From an uncultured Faecalibacterium sp. (GTDB lineage: Bacteria > Bacillota > Clostridia > Oscillospirales > Ruminococcaceae), in the NCBI GenBank assembly GCA_934539245.1, contig CAKTCK010000009.1, positions 1 through 64,000 on the forward strand: 64,000 bases of DNA. The letters run 5' to 3'. The notes under the pieces are model-generated. The model was not told the origin of the DNA and searched no databases. It saw only the letters and a list, made by a program, of their open reading frames with translations. This document shows positions 23,958-32,130 of this stretch, piece after piece. Position 1 is the first letter of the stretch, and each line of letters opens with the position of its first letter. A program made the translations under genes and the position numbers.

Positions 23958-25781
23958 ATGGTTCGTAACGATTTGCGCAACGTTGCCATTATCGCTCACG
24001 TTGACCACGGCAAGACCACGCTGGTGGATGCCCTGCTGCGTCAGAGCGGCGCTTTCCGCGATAATCAGGCCGTGGCCGAGCGCGTGATGGACAGCGGCGA
24101 TATCGAGCGTGAGCGCGGCATCACCATTCTGGCAAAGAACTGCTCCTGCACCTACAAGGGCGTTAAGATCAACATCGTCGATACCCCGGGCCATGCCGAC
24201 TTTGGCGGCGAGGTGGAGCGCGTGCTGAAGATGGTCAACGGCGTGCTGCTGCTGGTGGACGCTGCCGAGGGCTGCATGCCCCAGACCCGCTTTGTGCTGC
24301 AGAAAGCTCTGCAGCAGAACCTGAGCCTTGTGGTGGCTATCAACAAGATCGACCGTCCCGATGCCCGCATCAAGGAAGTTATCGACGAGGTGCTGTATCT
24401 GCTGATGGATCTGGGCGCTACCGACGAGCAGCTGGAGTGCCCCATCCTGTTCTGCTGCGGCCGTCAGGGCACTGCAAGCCTTGATCCCGATGTGCCCGGC
24501 ACCGACCTGATCCCCCTGTTCGACACCCTGCTGGACACCATCCAGCCGCCGGAGGGCGACCCCGAGGCTCCCTTCCAGATGCTGGTGTCCTCTGTGGACT
24601 ACAACGAGTTCGTGGGCCGCATCGGCATCGGCCGCATCCAGAACGGCGTTGCCAAGGTGGGCGAGGAAGTTGTCGTCTGCGACTGGCACAACCCCGACCT
24701 GAAGATGCGCGGCCGCCTGACCAAGCTGTACGACTTCCAGGCCAACGGCCGTCAGCCCTGTGATAACATCACCGCAGGCGATATCGTGGCTTTCTCCGGT
24801 CTGCCGGATGTGACCATCGGCAATACCCTGTGCAGCCCCGCTCAGATCGATCCGCTGCCCTTTGTCAAGATCAACGACCCCACCGTGGAGATGACCTTCT
24901 CCGTCAACGACAGCCCGCTGGCAGGCCGTGAGGGCAAGTACGTCACCAGCCGCCAGATCCGCGACCGTCTGCAGAAGGAGCTGCTGAAGGACGTTGCTCT
25001 GAAGGTGGAGGACTCCCCCACGACCGATTCCTTCCGCGTCATGGGCCGTGGTGAGATGCACCTGTCCATCCTGATCGAGACCATGCGCCGCGAGGGCTAC
25101 GAGCTTCAGGTCTCTCCCCCGCACGTTCTGACCAAAGTTATCGACGGCAAGACCTACGAGCCTATGGAGCATGTTGTCATCGACGTGCCCACCCAGTATC
25201 AGGGCGCTGTCATGACCGGTCTGGGTCAGCGCAAGGCTCTGCTGCAGCAGATCGAGTCTCTGGGCACCGACCGTGTCCGTCTGGAGTTCCGTATGCCCAG
25301 CCGCGGCCTGTTCGGCTACCGCAACCAGTTCCTGACCGATACCCACGGCGAGGGCATCATCAACCAGATCTTCGACGGCTACGATGTCTGGGCTGGCATG
25401 ATTGCCAACCGCTCCACCGGCTCTCTGGTCAGCTTTGAGACCGGCGACGCCGTCACCTACGGTCTGTACAATGCCCAGCAGCGCGGCACCCTGCTTGTCG
25501 GTGCTGGCGAGAAGGTGTACGAGGGTATGGTCATCGGCTACACCGCTTCCGGCGAGGATGTGGACGTGAACGTCTGCAAGACCAAGCACCTGACCAACAC
25601 CCGCGCTTCCGGCTCTGACGACGCACTGCGCCTGATCCCCGTCAGCAAGCTGAGCCTGGAGGGCTGTCTGGAGTTCCTGGCTCAGGACGAGCTGCTGGAG
25701 GTGACCCCGGAGAATCTGCGCATCCGCAAGCAGATCCTAAACCACGACCAGCGCATGAAGGCCAAGAGCAAGCTGAAGTAA
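23958..25781 (+). CDS. typA: Ribosome-associated translational GTPase TypA/BipA
   Basis: 607 residues, family-typical length. GTPase motifs: G1 AHVDHGKTT, G3 DTPGHADFGGEV, G4 NKIDRPDA. EF-Tu-like domain 2, EF-G-like domains III and V and the TypA-specific C-terminal domain (ending LNHDQRMKAKSK) follow. It binds ribosomes and helps large-subunit assembly and growth under stress. ATG follows an AGAGAGGTAG site. Monocistronic on the plus strand. Confidence 0.98.
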   Translation: MVRNDLRNVAIIAHVDHGKTTLVDALLRQSGAFRDNQAVAERVMDSGDIERERGITILAKNCSCTYKGVKINIVDTPGHADFGGEVERVLKMVNGVLLLVDAAEGCMPQTRFVLQKALQQNLSLVVAINKIDRPDARIKEVIDEVLYLLMDLGATDEQLECPILFCCGRQGTASLDPDVPGTDLIPLFDTLLDTIQPPEGDPEAPFQMLVSSVDYNEFVGRIGIGRIQNGVAKVGEEVVVCDWHNPDLKMRGRLTKLYDFQANGRQPCDNITAGDIVAFSGLPDVTIGNTLCSPAQIDPLPFVKINDPTVEMTFSVNDSPLAGREGKYVTSRQIRDRLQKELLKDVALKVEDSPTTDSFRVMGRGEMHLSILIETMRREGYELQVSPPHVLTKVIDGKTYEPMEHVVIDVPTQYQGAVMTGLGQRKALLQQIESLGTDRVRLEFRMPSRGLFGYRNQFLTDTHGEGIINQIFDGYDVWAGMIANRSTGSLVSFETGDAVTYGLYNAQQRGTLLVGAGEKVYEGMVIGYTASGEDVDVNVCKTKHLTNTRASGSDDALRLIPVSKLSLEGCLEFLAQDELLEVTPENLRIRKQILNHDQRMKAKSKLK

Positions 25782-25804
25782 TTTTACAAAAGCATCCTTA
25801 TTAT

Positions 25805-25848
25805 AGCAGCGCAGAAGCACCTACGGGCGTTTTTGCGCTGCTTTTTTG
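25805..25848 (+). terminator. typA terminator
   Basis: Nine-pair stem AGCAGCGCA/TGCGCTGCT (25805-25813 with 25834-25842) followed by TTTTT. Confidence 0.85.
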
Positions 25849-25887
25849 TTCCCGGCAAATTTCCCCGTACATTTTTGCAAAAAAGGC

Positions 25888-25916
25888 TTGCAAAAGTGCA
25901 ATGACTGCGGTATAAT
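25888..25916 (+). promoter_or_regulatory. tRNA-Asn promoter
   Basis: TTGCAA (25888-25893), 17-base spacer, TATAAT (25911-25916); start about 15 bases before the tRNA. Confidence 0.85.
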
Positions 25917-25937
25917 ATTTCTCGCAGTCACTGATAT

Positions 25938-26014
25938 GCCTCTTTAGCTCAGTCGGTTAGAGCACCTGACTGTTAATCAGGGTGTCGCCTGTTCGAGTCA
26001 GGCAAGAGGCGCCA
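25938..26014 (+). tRNA. tRNA-Asn (GTT anticodon)
   Basis: 77-nt cloverleaf with encoded CCA: acceptor GCCTCTT/AAGAGGC, anticodon stem CCTGA/TCAGG around loop CTGTTAA (anticodon GTT), T arm GCCTGTTCGAGTCAGGC. Confidence 0.97.
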
Positions 26015-26016
26015 GC

Positions 26017-26050
26017 AAAGCGATGGATATTTTTCCATCGCTTTTTTGTT
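26017..26050 (+). terminator. tRNA-Asn terminator
   Basis: Ten-pair stem AAGCGATGGA/TCCATCGCTT with a short loop, followed by TTTT(G)TTTTT; starts three bases after the tRNA. Confidence 0.9.
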
Positions 26051-26101
26051 TTTCATGTATCTTTTTTCACCCTTTCTTTACGATTCTTAAAGAATATCGC
26101 C

Positions 26102-26130
26102 TTGAAGAACCCTAGTGGATGTGGTATACT
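26102..26130 (+). promoter_or_regulatory. Promoter of the C39-exporter operon
   Basis: TTGAAG (26102-26107), 17-base spacer, TATACT (26125-26130). A nearly palindromic GATGTAG/CTGCATC pair at 26145-26163 follows just after the predicted start near 26137 and could be an operator or a leader hairpin. Leader length is about 215 nt. Confidence 0.75.
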
Positions 26131-26185
26131 TTTATAAGTTTATAGATGTAGAAAAGCTGCATCGCTTTCCCACATCCGCAGACAG

Positions 26186-26246
26186 GCGCTCCCCCGGTCA
26201 GGACAACAGCTCAGGTTTCGACTGCCGTGCAGGAGCGCAGTTTTTT
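26186..26246 (+). promoter_or_regulatory. Leader terminator/attenuator of the exporter operon, or end of a small RNA
   Basis: GCGCTCC (26186-26192) pairs with GGAGCGC (26232-26238), with an inner CGGTCAG/CTGCCG stem, and is followed by AGTTTTTT (to 26246). It lies between the promoter and the first gene, so transcripts either stop here at about 110 nt or read through into the operon. I recognise no riboswitch class in it. The remainder up to 26352 shows nothing further. Confidence 0.55.
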
Positions 26247-26352
26247 CGTTGGTCAAATCAGCAGGCAGGCCGGTGGCTTTGTGCGGCAAGTACGGGGCGG
26301 CAGGGCGGCTTTGTGTCGTTTGAATAAATCTGTAGAATAAAAGGAAACATCT

Positions 26353-28689
26353 ATGCGTTATACCTACGTCCGGCAGCATGATACCACCGACTGTGCGGCT
26401 GCCTGTCTGGCCATGGTGTGCCTGCACTACAAAAAGGAAGTGACCATCACCCGCCTGCGGGATATGATGGGCACCGACCTGAAAGGCACCAACCTTGTCG
26501 GCCTGCAAAAAGCCGCCAATGAACTTGGTTTTACCACCGCCGCAGTCCGCGTGGACCGCGAAAACTTCCTGAGCGATTTCTCGCTTCCCTGTATTGCACA
26601 GGTGATCACGAATCAGGGTCTGGCTCACTTTGTTGTGGTGTTCAAAAAGACCACCATCAAGGACGACGGCGCGCGCCGCAAGCACATGCTGCAAGACTCC
26701 GAAGCCCGCAAGGAAGAAGAGAAAAAGGGCAAAAAGCACAAGTGCAAGGATTACGTCATCATCGGTGACCCCGGCACCGAGCTGAAAAAGATCAGTCTAG
26801 ACGAGTTCTACAAGAACTTTACCGGCGTTCTGCTGCTGTTGAATCCCACCTCAGAGTTCAAGGGCGGCAAGATTGAAAAGGGCGGCATGATGAAGCGGTA
26901 TATCGACCTGCTGCTGCCCCAGAAAAAATTGTTCTTCTACGCCATCCTCAGCTCGGTGATCACCACCATTCTGGGCATCGCGTCCTCCATGTTCAATAAG
27001 ATCCTGATGGACGAGGTGCTGCCCTACGGGCTGAACAACCTTCTGGTCACATTGATCTTAGTGTTCAGTGTGGTCAGCATTACCAGCACGCTGATCGGCT
27101 TTGTACGGCAATGGGTGCTGATCCATCTGTCCATCAAGATCGATATCCCGCTGATGCTGGGCTACTTCGGGCACATCTTCAATCTGCCCATGAAGTTCTT
27201 TGCCACCCGCAAGACCGGTGATATCACCACCCGTTACTCGGACGCAGACACCATCAAATCCATCTTTACCAGCATTGCGCTGAGCCTTGTGATGGATATC
27301 TCCATGGCAGTCATCACCGGCATCATCCTGTTCCGCATGAACGCCATGCTGTTCTCCATCTCGCTGTTCATGGCGCTGGTCAGCATCCTGTTGGTGCTGG
27401 TGTACAAGCAGCCCTATAAAAAGATCAACGAGGAGAGCATGGCGCAGTCTGCCGCGCTGAACAGCCAGATGATCGAGAGCCTGCGCGGCATCGAGACCGT
27501 CAAGTGCAACGCCAACGAGCAGACCGAGCTGGATAATCTGGAACGCGAGTACATGAAGAGCCTGAAGATCAGCCTGCGCTCCAGCCGCATCAGCACCACG
27601 CAGGGTCTGATCTCCTCCTTCATCTCCACCGGCTTCAGTATGCTGACCACCTATGTGGGCATCACGCAGGTGCTGAACGGCGAGATGACGCTGGGCGGCT
27701 TTATGGCGTTCAGCACCCTGTCCGGCTACTTCACCTCCCCCCTGAGCAACCTGATCGGCCTGCAGATGCAGATCCAGGAAGCCAGCATCTCCATGAAGCG
27801 TCTGACCGAGATCATGGACTATCCCTCTGAGTACGAGACCGCCGAGGGTGTGGAGCAGAGCGAGCTAGACAAGGTGGAAGGCGATATCGAGTTCAAGGAC
27901 GTCACCTTCCGCTACGGTAACCGCGCCCCAGCACTGGATCATGTCAGCTTTACCATTCCCGCCGGTAAAAAGGTGGCGCTGGTGGGCGGCAGCGGCAGCG
28001 GCAAATCCACCATTACCAAGCTGCTGCTGAAGTACTACGACCCCGAGGACGGCGAGATCGATGTGAATGGCGTAAATCTGGCGGAGTACACCAACAATTC
28101 GGTGCGCCGCGCCATTGCCTATGTGCCCCAGAACATCGAGCTGTTCAGTAAGACCATCTACGACAACATCCGCATCTCCCGCATGGACGCCACGCTGGAC
28201 GAGGTGAAGGAGGCTGCCAAGAAGGCAGACGCCCACGAGTTTATCCGTCACCTGCCGCTGCAGTACAACACCTATCTGGAGGAAGCTGGTAACGGCCTGT
28301 CCGGCGGTGAGAAGCAGCGTATCGCATTGGCACGCGCCTTCCTGAAGGACTCCAATCTGTACATTCTGGACGAGTCCACCAGTAACCTGGACTTTGCCAC
28401 CGAGACGCTGATTTTCAACATGATCTACGAGCAACTGGCAGACCGCTCTATGCTGATCGTGGCACACCGCCTCTCCACTATCCGTGACTGTGACCTGATC
28501 CTTGTGATGGATCACGGCAAGATCGTGGAGCGCGGCACCCATGATGAACTGATGGCAAAGGATGGCCGCTATGCCGAGCTGTGGAATATGCAGCAGGGCA
28601 TCTTCCGCAAGCGCAAGCAGGAGCCCGCTCCGCAGATGCCTTCCGCTGTGGTAGAAGAGGACGACGACGGCGAGTCCATCACCTACTGA
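26353..28689 (+). CDS. Peptidase-containing ABC transporter (C39 bacteriocin/peptide exporter type)
   Basis: 778 residues. Residues 1-165 form a C39 cysteine peptidase: Gln8, Cys14 (TTDCAAACLAM), His92 (GLAHFVVV) and Asp139 (IIGDPG) are in the expected order. Such domains cut double-glycine leader peptides during export. Membrane domain about 180-480, then the ABC ATPase with Walker A GGSGSGKST (about 543), signature LSGGEKQRIALARAF (about 648), Walker B LYILDES and the switch histidine in VAHRLST. Odd points: the catalytic glycine-after-Cys is Ala (DCAAAC), and a charged Lys/Glu-rich insertion of about 30 residues (about 100-131) sits between His92 and Asp139. First gene of the operon. Confidence 0.93.
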   Translation: MRYTYVRQHDTTDCAAACLAMVCLHYKKEVTITRLRDMMGTDLKGTNLVGLQKAANELGFTTAAVRVDRENFLSDFSLPCIAQVITNQGLAHFVVVFKKTTIKDDGARRKHMLQDSEARKEEEKKGKKHKCKDYVIIGDPGTELKKISLDEFYKNFTGVLLLLNPTSEFKGGKIEKGGMMKRYIDLLLPQKKLFFYAILSSVITTILGIASSMFNKILMDEVLPYGLNNLLVTLILVFSVVSITSTLIGFVRQWVLIHLSIKIDIPLMLGYFGHIFNLPMKFFATRKTGDITTRYSDADTIKSIFTSIALSLVMDISMAVITGIILFRMNAMLFSISLFMALVSILLVLVYKQPYKKINEESMAQSAALNSQMIESLRGIETVKCNANEQTELDNLEREYMKSLKISLRSSRISTTQGLISSFISTGFSMLTTYVGITQVLNGEMTLGGFMAFSTLSGYFTSPLSNLIGLQMQIQEASISMKRLTEIMDYPSEYETAEGVEQSELDKVEGDIEFKDVTFRYGNRAPALDHVSFTIPAGKKVALVGGSGSGKSTITKLLLKYYDPEDGEIDVNGVNLAEYTNNSVRRAIAYVPQNIELFSKTIYDNIRISRMDATLDEVKEAAKKADAHEFIRHLPLQYNTYLEEAGNGLSGGEKQRIALARAFLKDSNLYILDESTSNLDFATETLIFNMIYEQLADRSMLIVAHRLSTIRDCDLILVMDHGKIVERGTHDELMAKDGRYAELWNMQQGIFRKRKQEPAPQMPSAVVEEDDDGESITY

Positions 28690-28774
28690 CCGGCACGCAT
28701 CCGCAGCCTTTGCCCGGATGCAGCATAAGCTTTTTTCCTGCTGAGCAGGAAACCGAAGAATGCCTCGTTTTGGT

Positions 28775-28808
28775 GTGCCCGGAGGCAGACGCTTCCGGGC
28801 ACCTTTTT
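28775..28808 (+). terminator. Intra-operon terminator after the ABC exporter gene
   Basis: Nine-pair stem GTGCCCGGA/TCCGGGCAC with a 10-base loop followed by CTTTTT. Two more small hairpins (GCATCCG/CGGATGC near 28697-28721 and TTTCCTGC/GCAGGAAA near 28735-28753) crowd the same 165-base gap. No clear promoter follows before the next gene, so this looks like a partial terminator or processing region. Confidence 0.7.
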
Positions 28809-28854
28809 GTTCAGGCTTTCATCCAAAAAATTAAAGGATTAGGGGTAATTTACT

Positions 28855-29310
28855 ATGAACGAGATCAAAGTTGCTGAAAACAAGACGCTCAAGCTGACCA
28901 ATGTTCTGTCCCGCGTTGTGCGCCCGGAGGAGCTTGCCAACCTGCCGGTCATCCTGACCCAGATGCAGAACTTTATGAAGAGCAACGGCGTGCAGCCCAT
29001 CGGCCCGCTGGTGCAGGCCATCAAGGCAAGCACCGGCCCGGATCAGATGCCGGAGATGTACATGATGCAGCAGGCCACCCAGATGATTCCCAACATGGAG
29101 CCCGGCTACCACATGGACGCTGTGCTGCGGGTAAAGAACTGCCTGTACGCCCACTTTACCGGCCCTCTGAGCTATAACCAGCTTGCCACTGCCAAGCTGC
29201 AGGTTCTGGCTTTTGAAAACGACATCAAGCTGACCGGCGACAGCTACACCATCTACGTCAATCAGGACGAGGACGATGGCGTGATCGATGTGTTTATGGA
29301 GACCAAATAA
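28855..29310 (+). CDS. Stand-alone GyrI-like (effector-binding) domain protein
   Basis: 151 residues, no signal peptide and no DNA-binding domain. The layout of short strands and helices, with LYAHFTGPLSYNQLATAKLQ and a C-terminal acidic strand (DDGVIDVFMETK), resembles the GyrI-like/AraC-type effector-binding domain that binds small cationic or amphipathic ligands in BmrR and SbmC. This assignment rests on pattern resemblance and is moderate. It is placed between the exporter ATPase and its adaptor, two bases before the HlyD gene, so it probably serves the export system as ligand sensor, immunity-like or chaperone protein. RBS region is AGGATTAGGGG. Confidence 0.5.
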   Translation: MNEIKVAENKTLKLTNVLSRVVRPEELANLPVILTQMQNFMKSNGVQPIGPLVQAIKASTGPDQMPEMYMMQQATQMIPNMEPGYHMDAVLRVKNCLYAHFTGPLSYNQLATAKLQVLAFENDIKLTGDSYTIYVNQDEDDGVIDVFMETK

Positions 29311-29312
29311 TT

Positions 29313-30425
29313 ATGACAACAACCATTCAGAACCTTTCGGATCTGCAGGATCGCCGGATCATGATGGACAAAAAGCTGCCCCCTTACGGGTACGCCTTTG
29401 TCATTCTGACCGGACTGTTTATGATTTTTCTGGCGATTTGGAGCACCCGGACCAACCGCACCTATGTCAGCCAGAACAGCGGTGTGGTGCAGGCCGCCAA
29501 CAAGACCTACATCATGTCCAGCTACTCCGGCTCCATCACCGAGCTGTATGTCTCCGAGGGCAGCTATGTGAACGAGGGTGACCTGATCGCCCGGCTGAAG
29601 AGCACTGATCTGGATATGCAGAAGGACAACCTGCAGAGCCAGCTGGATATCTACCAGAAGCAGCTGGACCAGTACAACAAGCTGCTCAAGTGCATTCAGG
29701 ATGACACTAACTACTTCGACGAGACCAGCGCCGAGGATCAGCCCTACTATTACCAGTACCAGACCTATAAAAGTCAGGTAGCGCAAAAGACCTTTGACGC
29801 CACTACCTATCAGGCTGCCGGTTACTCTGACACCCAGATCAAAGCCCTGATGGAGCAGAACCAGAGCGAGCTGGAGGCTTTGTACTACTCCACCATGCAG
29901 ACCATCTCCCAGAGCATTACCAGCGCACAGGTCAATGTAGACAACCTGCAGGCACAGCTGGACTCCCTGAACACTGGTGCTAACGATTACTTTATCTATG
30001 CCCCCACCTCCGGCGTGATCCACATGGACACCCCCTACAAGGAGGGCATGGTGCTGAGCGCCGGTTCTGCGCTGGCTACCGTTGCCAGCGAGAACGACGA
30101 TTTGGAGGTCGTGGCGATGGTGTCGGTGAATGACCGTCCCCTGCTGCACGTCGGTGACCCCTGCAAGATCGCTATCACCGGCCTGTCGGAGTATTCCTAC
30201 GGCACGCTGACCGGCACTGTTACCTCCATTGACAGCGATGTGACCGCCAGCAGCAACACTTCCTACTACAAGATGACCATCAAGCCCGACGCCACCTATG
30301 TGGTGAGCCGCAGCGGCGACAAGGTGGATCTTTCCAACGGTATGAGCGTGACCGCCCGCGTGGAATACGATCAGGTCACCTATTTTGAGTATGCCATGGA
30401 GGCTCTGGGCGTGCTGTTCCGCTAA
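29313..30425 (+). CDS. HlyD/MFP-family adaptor protein of the exporter
   Basis: 370 residues. A short cytoplasmic N-terminus precedes one membrane helix (about 26-45), then the split biotinyl-lipoyl domain (VVQAANKTYIMSSYSGSI... and YAPTSGVIHM...EGMVLSAGSAL), a coiled-coil hairpin (about 100-215) broken by a Tyr-rich loop (DQPYYYQYQTYKS), and a C-terminal beta-barrel. Such adaptors link a Gram-positive C39-type ABC exporter to the outside of the membrane. Starts two bases after the GyrI-like gene; clearly co-transcribed. Confidence 0.88.
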   Translation: MTTTIQNLSDLQDRRIMMDKKLPPYGYAFVILTGLFMIFLAIWSTRTNRTYVSQNSGVVQAANKTYIMSSYSGSITELYVSEGSYVNEGDLIARLKSTDLDMQKDNLQSQLDIYQKQLDQYNKLLKCIQDDTNYFDETSAEDQPYYYQYQTYKSQVAQKTFDATTYQAAGYSDTQIKALMEQNQSELEALYYSTMQTISQSITSAQVNVDNLQAQLDSLNTGANDYFIYAPTSGVIHMDTPYKEGMVLSAGSALATVASENDDLEVVAMVSVNDRPLLHVGDPCKIAITGLSEYSYGTLTGTVTSIDSDVTASSNTSYYKMTIKPDATYVVSRSGDKVDLSNGMSVTARVEYDQVTYFEYAMEALGVLFR

Positions 30426-30487
30426 AACGGACTGCACAGCACGGCAGGATGCCCCCTTTTACACCACCCCAAAGAGGTACAAACAAC

Positions 30488-32011
30488 ATGATTCGAACCG
30501 CAAAGAAACTGGCCGCCTGTGTGCTGATGCTGGGTGTGCTGGTATGCGGCACCGCACTGAGCGCTGCCGCCGCCGGCCTGCCGCTGGAGCAGCAGAACGG
30601 CGTTTCACTGCCCTGGTCCAAGGACGTCCCTGCCGAGAGCATTACCACCGGCAGCTATTCTGCCAATATGCTGCTGGGCGCTTCGCAGCAGCTGTCCCCT
30701 GTGGTCAAGCCCAGCTACAGCACCGACTCTGTGGTCTTTCTGACCGATAACAGCAGCGTGCTGACCGTCAGCAGCAGCGGCGTGGTACAGGCTGTGGGCG
30801 TTGGTACTGCCACCGTTACGGCAGCAGCCGGCAACCAGATCTGCGCCTACACCATCGTGGTCTCCATGGACTCCACCATGATCGTGACCGAGATGGATCT
30901 TTCCCTTTCCTCCAATACCATCTATGTGGGCAACTCGGTGTCGGCTTCGCTGCAGGTGCGCCCCAGTTCTGCTTCCAACTACGCCACCGTCACCCTGACC
31001 TCCTCTAACGAGAAGATCGCCACGGTGAACAGCTTTGGCCGTGTGACCGGCGTAGCCCCCGGCAAAGCCACCATTACCGCTACCTGCGGCTCTGTGGTAG
31101 CCACCACCACCGTTACGGTGCTTGCCCTGCCCACGGATTCCTCCACCGGCACAAGCGGCACTACATCCAGCAACAGCGGACAGGTGATCACCCCCAGCAC
31201 CAACTACATCGTGCTCAAGCCCGGTGCCACCCGCACCATTACGGCTAAAGCCACCCCTGCCAGTGCATCTCAGTCCTTTACCTTCAAGTCCGGCAATAGC
31301 AGCATTGCCACGGTCAGCCCCACAGGCGTGGTCACGGCGGTAGGCACCGGTTCTACTTCCATTACCATCTCCAACGGCAAGGCCACTGCTCTGGTCACGG
31401 TCATTGTGAACCGCTCGGCAGAGGCTTCCTCCGGCAGCAACAGCAGCAATGACAGCACGAGTACCCCGGACGACAACAACACCATCCCGCTGGACCCTGT
31501 GGTGAAGACCATTCAGGACAGCACGGAGGATCAGGTGGTGTTTGCTCAGTCTGAGGTGCCTACCGTGACCGGTGAGATTTTGAACGCTCTGCGCACCTCC
31601 GGCAAGACCCTGTGCGTGGTGGGTGACGGCTACACCCTGAACGTTTCCGGCAAGGACGTGAAGAGCACCACCAGCGAGATCGACACAGCCATCACCTTCA
31701 CCGAGAGCGAAGAGGGGCTGGAGTTCGAGCTGGACAACGGTCGTACCCTTCCCTGCGCGGTGCAGCTGGAACTGGATGTGAGCACTTACTCCCGTCTGTA
31801 CCTGTACAACACCATCAGCAACAAGTGGCAGTACCTGAACAGCTACAAGGACGGCGTCATCACCGCCGACACTGCCGGCCGCTACCTGCTGACCAACCAG
31901 AACCTGCGGTTCGGTGATATCAACTGGACCTTCTTCATCGCAGGCGGCGTGGTGGTTATCATCATCGTCGTGGCCTACATCGTGCTCAAGAAGCGCTACT
32001 GGTTCTGGTAA
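30488..32011 (+). CDS. Membrane-anchored Ig-like (BIg2) repeat surface protein
   Basis: 507 residues from the ATG at 30488-30490 (AAGAGGTAC site). Signal peptide 1-28 (hydrophobic core ending LSAAAA), then at least three bacterial Ig-like group 2 units marked by IATVNSFGRVTGVAPGKATI, IATVSPTGVVTAVGTGS and the first copy VLTVSSSGVVQAVGVG; a Ser/Thr/Asn-rich linker (about 318-340), a C-terminal extracellular domain, and a final membrane helix (about 480-502) with a KKRYWFW tail. No LPXTG motif: anchoring is by the helix. Last gene of the exporter operon; it could be a cell-surface partner of the exporter or a displayed product. Confidence 0.85.
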   Translation: MIRTAKKLAACVLMLGVLVCGTALSAAAAGLPLEQQNGVSLPWSKDVPAESITTGSYSANMLLGASQQLSPVVKPSYSTDSVVFLTDNSSVLTVSSSGVVQAVGVGTATVTAAAGNQICAYTIVVSMDSTMIVTEMDLSLSSNTIYVGNSVSASLQVRPSSASNYATVTLTSSNEKIATVNSFGRVTGVAPGKATITATCGSVVATTTVTVLALPTDSSTGTSGTTSSNSGQVITPSTNYIVLKPGATRTITAKATPASASQSFTFKSGNSSIATVSPTGVVTAVGTGSTSITISNGKATALVTVIVNRSAEASSGSNSSNDSTSTPDDNNTIPLDPVVKTIQDSTEDQVVFAQSEVPTVTGEILNALRTSGKTLCVVGDGYTLNVSGKDVKSTTSEIDTAITFTESEEGLEFELDNGRTLPCAVQLELDVSTYSRLYLYNTISNKWQYLNSYKDGVITADTAGRYLLTNQNLRFGDINWTFFIAGGVVVIIIVVAYIVLKKRYWFW

Positions 32012-32037
32012 GCACCTTTTCTTCCCTACATAAACGA

Positions 32038-32077
32038 CCGCCCGCTGCACAGCATTTCGTGCAGCGGGCGGTTTTTT
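32038..32077 (+). terminator. Exporter operon terminator
   Basis: Perfect 13-pair hairpin (32038-32050 with 32059-32071, loop AGCATTTC) followed by TTTTTT, 26 bases after the last gene. The GCTGCAC-loop-GTGCAGC core and the CATTTC loop match the nrdR terminator at 13421-13460. Confidence 0.95.
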
Positions 32078-32130
32078 GTTTGCTTATGAAAAAGAGATGC
32101 TCTTTAGGGGATGTCTTTTGCCGTGAAAAG

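Noticed and set aside
26186-26246. Possible 4.5S/SRP RNA because of a GGTCAGGACAACAGC stretch
   Set aside because: The conserved GGAA-type apical loop and internal loops of SRP RNA are absent; it fits an attenuator hairpin better.
26115-26327. A 70-codon frame before the exporter operon, considered as a leader or precursor peptide
   Set aside because: Its GTG start lies inside the promoter and the frame crosses the leader hairpin; no double-glycine motif or ribosome binding site.
28855-29310. Reading the 151-residue protein as a double-glycine precursor peptide
   Set aside because: No GG/GA leader cleavage site near the N-terminus, and it is far longer than typical precursors.
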